NCBI RefSeq assembly: GCF_001693815.1 | Contig: NZ_MBQD01000011.1 | Span: forward strand, 124,001 to 188,000 | Source of the DNA: Tessaracoccus lapidicaptus | GTDB taxonomy: Bacteria > Actinomycetota > Actinomycetes > Propionibacteriales > Propionibacteriaceae | DNA: 64,000 nucleotides | Direction of reading: 5' to 3' | Shown: piece after piece, positions 58,973 through 64,000 of the stretch | Numbering within the stretch: position 1 is the stretch's first letter | Layout of the letters: each line of letters opens with the position of its first letter | The notes under the pieces: model-generated | The model's input: only the letters and a program-made list of their open reading frames with translations | Databases searched by the model: none | Told to the model about the DNA's origin: nothing | Made by a program: the position numbers and the translations under genes

Positions 58973-59589
58973 GCGACGCCGCCACCGCCGGGTTCTGGGA
59001 CGCCCGCTACGCGCACCCCAACCACGTCTTCGGGTACCGCCCCAACGACTTCCTCCGCCAGCAGGCCCGGTTCCTGCGCCCGCGCTCCCGGGTACTGGCG
59101 CTCTGCGACGGGGAGGGGCGCAACGGCGTCTGGCTGGCCGAGCAGGGCCACGACGTCGTGAGCCTCGACTTCTCCGCCGTGGGGCTCGCCAAGGCCGAGG
59201 CGCTGGCGGCCGAGCGGGGCGTCGCGGTGGAGACCTGGCTGGTGGACCTGGCGGACTGGATCCACCACCCGGCGCCCGAGCGTCCCTGGGACGCGGTGGT
59301 GGCGATCTTCGCGCACCTGCCGTCCGCCCTGCGCCGGGACGTGGCGCGCGCCATCACGGCGCAGGCCGCGCCGGGCGCGCTGCTCATCTACGAGGCCTTC
59401 ACACCGGCCCAGCCCTCGCTGGGCAGCGGGGGCCCCACGGATCCGGACCTGCTGGTGACGCGCGGCGACGTCGTCGACGACTGGGCCGGATGGCGCCCCG
59501 ACGTCCGGCTCACGGAGCGACGCCTCTTCGAAGGCATGGACCACCAGGGCCTGGCCTCCGTTGTCCAGGCCTTGGGTCTCAAGGCCTGA
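58969..59589 (+). CDS. SAM-dependent methyltransferase, TehB-like
   Basis: A 206-residue class I methyltransferase beginning AGFWDARYAHPNHVFGYRPNDFL, a pattern of TehB/UbiE-like proteins. Motif I is VLALCDGEGRNGVWLAEQGHDVVSLDFSAVGLAKA, with the acidic Asp of the second strand. Post I: WDAVVAIFAHLPSALRRDV. Relatives act on thiol, tellurite or small-molecule acceptors; the substrate is unknown. GTG start inside the end of the preceding gene (GTGA overlap). Confidence 0.87.
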   Translation: MSDAATAGFWDARYAHPNHVFGYRPNDFLRQQARFLRPRSRVLALCDGEGRNGVWLAEQGHDVVSLDFSAVGLAKAEALAAERGVAVETWLVDLADWIHHPAPERPWDAVVAIFAHLPSALRRDVARAITAQAAPGALLIYEAFTPAQPSLGSGGPTDPDLLVTRGDVVDDWAGWRPDVRLTERRLFEGMDHQGLASVVQALGLKA

Positions 59590-59641
59590 GGCCCTCCGGT
59601 AGGTTCTTCCTCAACACCCGTGTCGCCCTGAGGAGTTCACG

Positions 59642-60466
59642 ATGGATCTGAACTGGACGTACTACAACCCGGACACCCCCGCCGAGCGGGTGCTGCTCGT
59701 CGGCCCCAGCCTGGGCGGGAACGCGGCACACCAGTGGACGCGGGTGGCCGCCGAACTCATCGACGACGCGCGGGTGGTGTTCGTCGACCTGCCCGGCACC
59801 GGCCTGGGGTCCGTCTGGGACGACGCCGACGAGCCGACGCTGGACGCCGTCGCGGACGGGATCGCCCGCGTGGCAGCCGAGGTCCGCGCGGATCTCGGCG
59901 CCGACCTGCCCGTCTACTTCGCGGGGCTGTCCATCTCCGGCGCCACCGCGCTGCATCTGGCCCGCGACCACGCCGACGAGTTCTCCGGCGTCGTGGTCGT
60001 CGCCTCCGCCGCGACGGTCGGCGAGCCTGCCCGCTGGCTCGAGCGCGCCGACCAGGTCGAGGCCACCGGGACGCAGCAGCTGGTCGAGGAGACCACCAAG
60101 CGCTGGTTCACGCCGATGTTCCGGGCGCAGCAGCCGGCCGTCGTCGACGTCATCATGGAGGGCCTGTCGGTGGCCGACGACCACTCCTACGCCCAGCTGT
60201 GCCGGGCGCTCGCCGCGCACGACGTGCGCGACGACCTGCCCTACATCACCCTGCCCGTCGTCATGGTGGCCGGCGAGCGCGACACCTCGACGCCCATCGC
60301 GAACGTCGAGCTGGTGGCCGAGACCGTGCAGCGCGGCGAGCTGCACGTCGTGCCCGAGGCGGCCCACCAGGTGACGGTCTGCCGCCCAGCGGACGTGGCG
60401 CGGATCATCCGCGGTCTGTTCACCCGCGGGCAGACCTCCAAGGTCGTCTCCGAGTCCGCGGACTGA
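59642..60466 (+). CDS. Alpha/beta hydrolase
   Basis: A 274-residue hydrolase of the 3-oxoadipate-enol-lactonase/haloperoxidase-like group. The nucleophile elbow is FAGLSISGATALHLA (Ser about 97 in G-x-S-x-G form), the oxyanion region is LVGPSLGGNAAHQW, the acid is likely Asp in VAGERDTSTP and the base His in VPEAAHQVTV. No protocatechuate genes are nearby, so the substrate is unknown. It has its own -10 (TAGGTT near 59600) and GAGGAG before the ATG. Confidence 0.87.
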   Translation: MDLNWTYYNPDTPAERVLLVGPSLGGNAAHQWTRVAAELIDDARVVFVDLPGTGLGSVWDDADEPTLDAVADGIARVAAEVRADLGADLPVYFAGLSISGATALHLARDHADEFSGVVVVASAATVGEPARWLERADQVEATGTQQLVEETTKRWFTPMFRAQQPAVVDVIMEGLSVADDHSYAQLCRALAAHDVRDDLPYITLPVVMVAGERDTSTPIANVELVAETVQRGELHVVPEAAHQVTVCRPADVARIIRGLFTRGQTSKVVSESAD

Positions 60467-60479
60467 CCCGGCGCGGGCC

Positions 60480-60497
60480 GCGGGGCCTCAGCCCCGC
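60480..60497. terminator. Terminator between hydrolase and pepP
   Basis: GCGGGGC and GCCCCGC form a 7-bp stem with a four-base loop between the two convergent genes. It overlaps the pepP stop codon. Confidence 0.5.
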
Positions 60498-61945
60498 AGC
60501 CCGGCCATCCACCGCTCGACGTCGTCCGCGTCCCGCGGGAGCGCGGCCGAGAGGTTGACGGGGTCGCCGTCGGTGATGAGGATGTCGTCCTCGATGCGCA
60601 CCCCGATGCCGCGGTACTCCTCGGGGACCAGCAGGTCGGTCGACTTGAAGTAGATGCCCGGCTCCACCGTGATGACCATGCCCGCGCGCAGCGTCCCGAG
60701 CCGGTAGTTCTCCGCCCTGGCCTGCGCGCAGTCGTGCACGTCGAGGCCGAGGTGATGGCTGGTGCCGTGCACCATCCAGCGGCGGTGCTGCCCGCCGTCG
60801 ACCGACAGCGACACCTCCGGCGTCACCGGCAGGATCCCCAGCTCGGCGAAGAACTCGGCCAGCACCGTCACGGCGGCCTTGTGCACGTCGGCGAACAGTG
60901 CTCCGTCCCGGCACGCGGCGATGCCGGCGGTCTGCGCGGCGAGCACGGCGTCGTAGACGCGGCGCTGCGCGGCGCTGAACCGGCCGCCGACCGGCAGCGT
61001 GCGCGTCACGTCGGCGGTGTAGAGCGAGTCGACCTCCACGCCGGCGTCCAACAGCAGCAGGTCGCCGTCGTTCAGGGCGCCGTCGTTGCGGATCCAGTGC
61101 AGCGTGTTGGCGTGGTCGCCGCCCGCCGCGATGGTGTCGTAGCCCACCGCGTTGCCCAGGTGCCGGGCGTGCAGGCCGAAGATGCCCTCGACCCAGCGCT
61201 CGCCGCGACCCAGTTCGACCGCACGGGGCAGCTCGCGCGCCACCGCCTCGAAGCCGACGGCCGTGGCCGCACAGGCCCGCTCGAGCTCCGCGATCTCGAA
61301 CTCGTCCTTCACGAACCGCGCCTCGGAGGCCGCGCGCTCCAGCTCGGCGTCGACGTCGGTGTGCGGGTCCCCGTCGACCCCGGCCGGGTGCGCCACCCGC
61401 GCCGCGTCGACCTGGGCCGTGACGGCGGGATCGGCCCCCCGGATCACCCCGAAGGGGCCGCCGGACTCGCGGAGGGCCGCGTCGAGTTCGCGGATGTCTC
61501 GGCAGGTCAGGCCTGTGGCGGCCGACATTTCCTCGAGGGAGTCGCGCTGACCGACCCACATCTCCCCGTAGCGCGCGTCGGCGTAGAACTCGCGGTCGGT
61601 GCGGGGGGCGCGCGGGCGGAAGAACAGCGTGGCGTCGTCGTCCCGGACGACCAGCACGGCGTCAGGCTCGCGGTCCTCGCCGAGGCCGGTGTAGTACGCG
61701 AAGGCGCTGTGCGGCCGGAAGCGGTAGTCGGTGTCGTTGGAGCGGGTCTTCAGCGGGCCCGCCGGCAGGACGAGCGTCGCCGCGGGGAACTCGGCCACGA
61801 GCCGGCGTCGGCGCTCGGCGGCGTACTGGGCGGCCGGCAGGCGCTCGGGCAGCCGGTCCGGGTACGGCGCCCAGTCGCTGACGATGAAGGCCTTGAACTC
61901 CTCGGAGTACGGGTCGCGGCGGTTCTCGGAACGGTCGTCGGTCAT
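60488..61945 (-). CDS. pepP: Aminopeptidase P (M24B)
   Basis: A 485-residue dimanganese peptidase cutting X-Pro bonds at N-termini. Metal ligands: Asp pair in LLLDAGVEVDSLYTADVTRTL, His in HGTSHHLGLDVHD, Glu in ITVEPGIYF, Glu in GVRIEDDIL. The N-terminal creatinase-like domain (about 30-180) includes GPLKTRSNDTDYRFRPHSAFAYYTGL, typical of AMP_N. Start supported by TACAGT six bases upstream. Divergent from coaA. Confidence 0.94.
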   Translation of the reverse strand: MTDDRSENRRDPYSEEFKAFIVSDWAPYPDRLPERLPAAQYAAERRRRLVAEFPAATLVLPAGPLKTRSNDTDYRFRPHSAFAYYTGLGEDREPDAVLVVRDDDATLFFRPRAPRTDREFYADARYGEMWVGQRDSLEEMSAATGLTCRDIRELDAALRESGGPFGVIRGADPAVTAQVDAARVAHPAGVDGDPHTDVDAELERAASEARFVKDEFEIAELERACAATAVGFEAVARELPRAVELGRGERWVEGIFGLHARHLGNAVGYDTIAAGGDHANTLHWIRNDGALNDGDLLLLDAGVEVDSLYTADVTRTLPVGGRFSAAQRRVYDAVLAAQTAGIAACRDGALFADVHKAAVTVLAEFFAELGILPVTPEVSLSVDGGQHRRWMVHGTSHHLGLDVHDCAQARAENYRLGTLRAGMVITVEPGIYFKSTDLLVPEEYRGIGVRIEDDILITDGDPVNLSAALPRDADDVERWMAGLRG

Positions 61946-61951
61946 GTCGCC

Positions 61952-61957
61952 ACTGTA
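61952..61957 (-). promoter_or_regulatory. Leaderless -10 (TACAGT) of pepP
   Basis: On the minus strand TACAGT lies six bases before the ATG at 61945. Confidence 0.45.
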
Positions 61958-62000
61958 CTTCCCGGCGTCGGGCGCCCCGCGGCGGTGACGCCGTCGCCTG

Positions 62001-62030
62001 TACGATGGCCGATCGACGCCGACGAAGGAG
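62001..62030 (+). promoter_or_regulatory. -10 and ribosome-binding site of coaA
   Basis: TACGAT (62001-62006) is followed by AAGGAG (62025-62030), five bases before the GTG at 62036. A conventional leadered start, unlike pepP on the other strand. Confidence 0.45.
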
Positions 62031-62035
62031 TGCAG

Positions 62036-62968
62036 GTGACCGGACCGTACGTGACGCTCGACCGACCCGCCTGGGCGGCGCTCGCCGACGCCACGCAGAT
62101 CGACCTCGACGAGGCCACGCTGGACCGGCTGCGCGGCATCGGCGACCCCACCTCGAGTCGCGACATCGAGGAGGTCTACCGGCCGCTGACGCAGCTGCTG
62201 CACCTCTACATGGTCAACACCGGGCGGCTGTACTCCCAGAGCAACGACTTCCTGGGCCTCGACGTGGCCCGCACGCCGTTCGTCATCGCCGTGGCGGGGT
62301 CGGTGGCGGTCGGGAAGTCGACGGTGTCGCGGCTCCTGCAGGAGCTCCTGCGCCGCGCCCCCGGCCATCCGAAGGTCGACCTCATCACCACGGACGGCTT
62401 CCTGTACCCCAACGCCGAGCTGGAGCGTCGCGGGATCCTGCACCGCAAGGGGTTCCCGGAGTCCTACAACCGGCGGGCGCTGCTCGACTTCGTCGTCGAC
62501 GTGAAGTCGGGCACCCCGCGCGTGCTGGCGCCCGTCTACAGCCACATGGTCTACGACATCGTCGAGGGCGAGCACATCGCTGTGGAGAGCCCCGACATCC
62601 TCATCATGGAGGGCCTCAACGTCCTCCAGCCGGCGCGCGTGGAGGCGGACGGCCGGCCAGGGCTCGCGGTCAGCGACTTCTTCGACTTCTCGGTCTTCGT
62701 CGACGCCGATGAGGCGCACATCCGCCAGTGGTTCCTCGAGCGATTCCTGACGCTGCGCCGCACGGCGTTCACCGACGAGCGCAGCTACTTCCGGCGCTAC
62801 GCCGAGCTGTCGGAGGCCGACGCCGTGGCCTTCGGCAGGCGGGTCTGGGAGGACATCAACGGGCCCAACCTCCGGCACAACATCGCCCCCACCCGGGACC
62901 GCGCCACGGCCATCCTCGTCAAGGACGAGACGCACGCCGTCGACTCCATTCTCATCCGCAAGGTCTGA
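62036..62968 (+). CDS. coaA: Pantothenate kinase, type I
   Basis: A 310-residue kinase phosphorylating pantothenate, the first and main control step of coenzyme A synthesis. P-loop IAVAGSVAVGKSTVSRLLQELL at about residues 84-105; then DLITTDGFLYPNAELERRGILHRKGFPESY, YSHMVYDIV and LIMEGLNVLQP, all type I (CoaA/PanK-I) marks. Feedback inhibition by CoA is usual in this type. GTG start with a strong ribosome-binding site. glmS follows 67 bases downstream with its own promoter. Confidence 0.96.
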   Translation: MTGPYVTLDRPAWAALADATQIDLDEATLDRLRGIGDPTSSRDIEEVYRPLTQLLHLYMVNTGRLYSQSNDFLGLDVARTPFVIAVAGSVAVGKSTVSRLLQELLRRAPGHPKVDLITTDGFLYPNAELERRGILHRKGFPESYNRRALLDFVVDVKSGTPRVLAPVYSHMVYDIVEGEHIAVESPDILIMEGLNVLQPARVEADGRPGLAVSDFFDFSVFVDADEAHIRQWFLERFLTLRRTAFTDERSYFRRYAELSEADAVAFGRRVWEDINGPNLRHNIAPTRDRATAILVKDETHAVDSILIRKV

Positions 62969-63022
62969 GCCCTCCGCCGGAGCTCGCCGCGCGGGGATGT
63001 CAAGAAACGCGCAATCATCATG

Positions 63023-63028
63023 TACGGT
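63023..63028 (+). promoter_or_regulatory. Leaderless -10 (TACGGT) of glmS
   Basis: TACGGT lies seven bases before the GTG at 63036. No ribosome-binding site is present. It lies directly upstream of the only start that leaves Cys2 free. Confidence 0.55.
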
Positions 63029-63035
63029 TTTCCGC

Positions 63036-64000
63036 GTGTGTGGAATCGTGGGATATGTCGGACAACGTGACGGACTCGATGTCGTACTGAGCGGCCTGCG
63101 CCGCTTGGAGTACCGCGGCTACGACTCGGCGGGCGTCGCCCTGCCCAGTGCGGGCCGCATCGAATGGCGCAAGAAGGCGGGCAAGATCGCCAACCTGGAG
63201 GCGGCCATCGAGGCGAACCCGCTCCCGTCGGGGCAGGTTGCCATCGGTCACACCCGGTGGGCCACCCACGGGGCGCCGACGGACCAGAACTCGCACCCGC
63301 ACGTCGCGGACCGGGTGGCGATCGTCCACAACGGCATCATCGAGAACCATGACCAGCTGCGCGAGGAACTTCCCGGCGTCGAGTTCTCCTCCGAGACCGA
63401 CTCCGAGGTGGCGGCCCACCTGCTGCGCCGCGAACTCGACGGCGGGGCGGATCTGCTCGCGGCCATGCGGACCGTGGTGGGCCGGCTGGAGGGCGCCTTC
63501 ACGCTCGTCGCCGTCGACGCCCAGGACCCCGAGCGCATCGTGGCGGCCCGCCGCAACTCGCCGCTGGTGGTCGGGGTGGGCGAGGGGGAGTACTTCCTCG
63601 CCTCGGACGTCGCGGCGTTCATCGCCTACACCCGCGACGCGGTCGAGCTGGGGCAGGACCAGATCGTCGAGCTGACGCGCGGCGGGGTCTCGGTCACCAC
63701 CTTCGACGGCGCCCCCGCGGAGACCAAGGAGTTCCACGTCGACTGGGACCTCGAGGCCGCGCAGAAGCAGGGCTACGACTGGTACATGCGCAAGGAGATC
63801 TTCGAGCAGCCGCGCGCGGTGGCCGACACCCTGCTGGGCCGCCTCAACGAGCGCGGCGAGCTCATCCTCGACGAGATCCGGATCAGCCCCGAGACGCTGC
63901 GCCGGATCGACAAGATCGTCATCGTCGCCTGCGGCACCGCCTTCTACGCCGGCCTCGTGGCGAAGTACGCCATCGAACACTGGACCCGCATCCCCTGCGA
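63036..64000 (+). CDS. glmS: Glucosamine-fructose-6-phosphate aminotransferase (5' part)
   Basis: The gene runs off the window after 321 codons. It makes glucosamine 6-phosphate from fructose 6-phosphate and glutamine, the entry to peptidoglycan amino sugars. The start MCGIVGYVGQRDGLDVVLSG exposes Cys2 as the N-terminal nucleophile of a class II glutaminase; LEYRGYDSAGVAL, GHTRWATHGAPTDQNSHPH and HNGIIENHDQLR follow. The sugar-isomerase domain begins near residue 290 (KIVIVACGTAFYAGLVAKYAIE). GTG rather than ATG; leaderless. No glmS ribozyme-like leader is possible in this spacing. Confidence 0.96.
   Translation, partial: MCGIVGYVGQRDGLDVVLSGLRRLEYRGYDSAGVALPSAGRIEWRKKAGKIANLEAAIEANPLPSGQVAIGHTRWATHGAPTDQNSHPHVADRVAIVHNGIIENHDQLREELPGVEFSSETDSEVAAHLLRRELDGGADLLAAMRTVVGRLEGAFTLVAVDAQDPERIVAARRNSPLVVGVGEGEYFLASDVAAFIAYTRDAVELGQDQIVELTRGGVSVTTFDGAPAETKEFHVDWDLEAAQKQGYDWYMRKEIFEQPRAVADTLLGRLNERGELILDEIRISPETLRRIDKIVIVACGTAFYAGLVAKYAIEHWTRIPC

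Noticed and set aside
60734-62035. Long plus-strand extension upstream of coaA, through pepP
   Set aside because: The GTG at 62036 has a -10 and a strong ribosome-binding site and gives the CoaA N-terminus; the extension is antisense to pepP.
1-64000. CRISPR arrays, tRNA/rRNA genes, riboswitches, intact insertion sequences
   Set aside because: Reading both strands I saw no spaced repeats of CRISPR type, no tRNA-like cloverleaf, no transposase or integrase and no recognised riboswitch core. Short RNA genes could still be missed by eye.

Overview
The window is about 64 kb of very GC-rich, densely packed chromosomal DNA from an actinobacterium. The evidence for this is the actinobacterial DUF3117 and DivIVA-domain proteins, the divergent glgC/GlgM-type glgA pair, a sigE - anti-sigma - tatB - mrp cluster ordered as in mycobacteria, the fdxA-dapC pair, and frequent GTG starts. 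A member of the Propionibacteriales is my best guess, but this is inference. I see no tRNA, rRNA, CRISPR array or intact integrase. Gene starts here follow one pattern: in over twenty cases a TAnnnT -10 hexamer lies 5-8 bases before the start codon, which predicts leaderless mRNAs. I used this to choose starts.

Layout. 1-10.1 kb is housekeeping: the end of a DUF4245 gene, xseA-xseB (exonuclease VII), ispH, ilvA, rmuC, an M18 aminopeptidase, a DUF421 protein, ychF and a 76-residue protein. 10.2-17.3 kb is an accessory island with features of a phage-defence island: a PIN-like nuclease, a convergent DUF559-type nuclease with an AbiJ-like N-terminus, a 1.2-kb stretch of decayed coding DNA with 9-bp-period repeats, a small membrane protein, a GHKL ATPase fused to a PD-(D/E)XK nuclease, and a frameshifted HEPN-type gene. 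17.3-29 kb returns to metabolism: cysE, a CBS protein, pncA, Nudix, epimerase, GNAT, phosphoribosyltransferase, tkt, an SppA-like peptidase, a VanW protein, fdxA and dapC.

28.8-35.6 kb is an arabinoside-utilisation locus. A LacI regulator is divergent from a GH51 arabinofuranosidase, a sugar ABC importer (binding protein and two permeases, no ATPase) and a lipoprotein GH43 hydrolase. The shared intergenic region holds a good promoter with a perfect palindrome at its start site. 35.6-39.6 kb encodes a heterodimeric ABC exporter preceded by a consensus promoter, a palindrome, a 17-codon upstream ORF and a GC hairpin. The two ATPase halves are complementary: one keeps LSGGQ but has lost Walker A, the Walker B Asp and the switch His; the other keeps those but has lost LSGGQ.

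39.6-47.4 kb holds a lysozyme-like protein, dapD, the conserved trio circularly permuted ATP-grasp / alpha-E / transglutaminase, dapE, a LOG-family protein, a DivIVA-domain protein and DUF3117. 47.4-50 kb is divergent glgA/glgC. 50-57.5 kb is an O-methyltransferase, dapA, and the envelope-stress cluster: sigE with a matching ECF promoter, an anti-sigma factor fused to an RseB-like domain, tatB, mrp, two small membrane proteins and a PRC/MgtE-N/CBS protein. 57.5-64 kb holds a CitE-like lyase, a stress-type membrane protein, a methyltransferase, an alpha/beta hydrolase, aminopeptidase P, coaA and the 5' part of glmS. Four succinylase-pathway diaminopimelate genes (dapC, dapD, dapE, dapA) lie scattered at separate sites.
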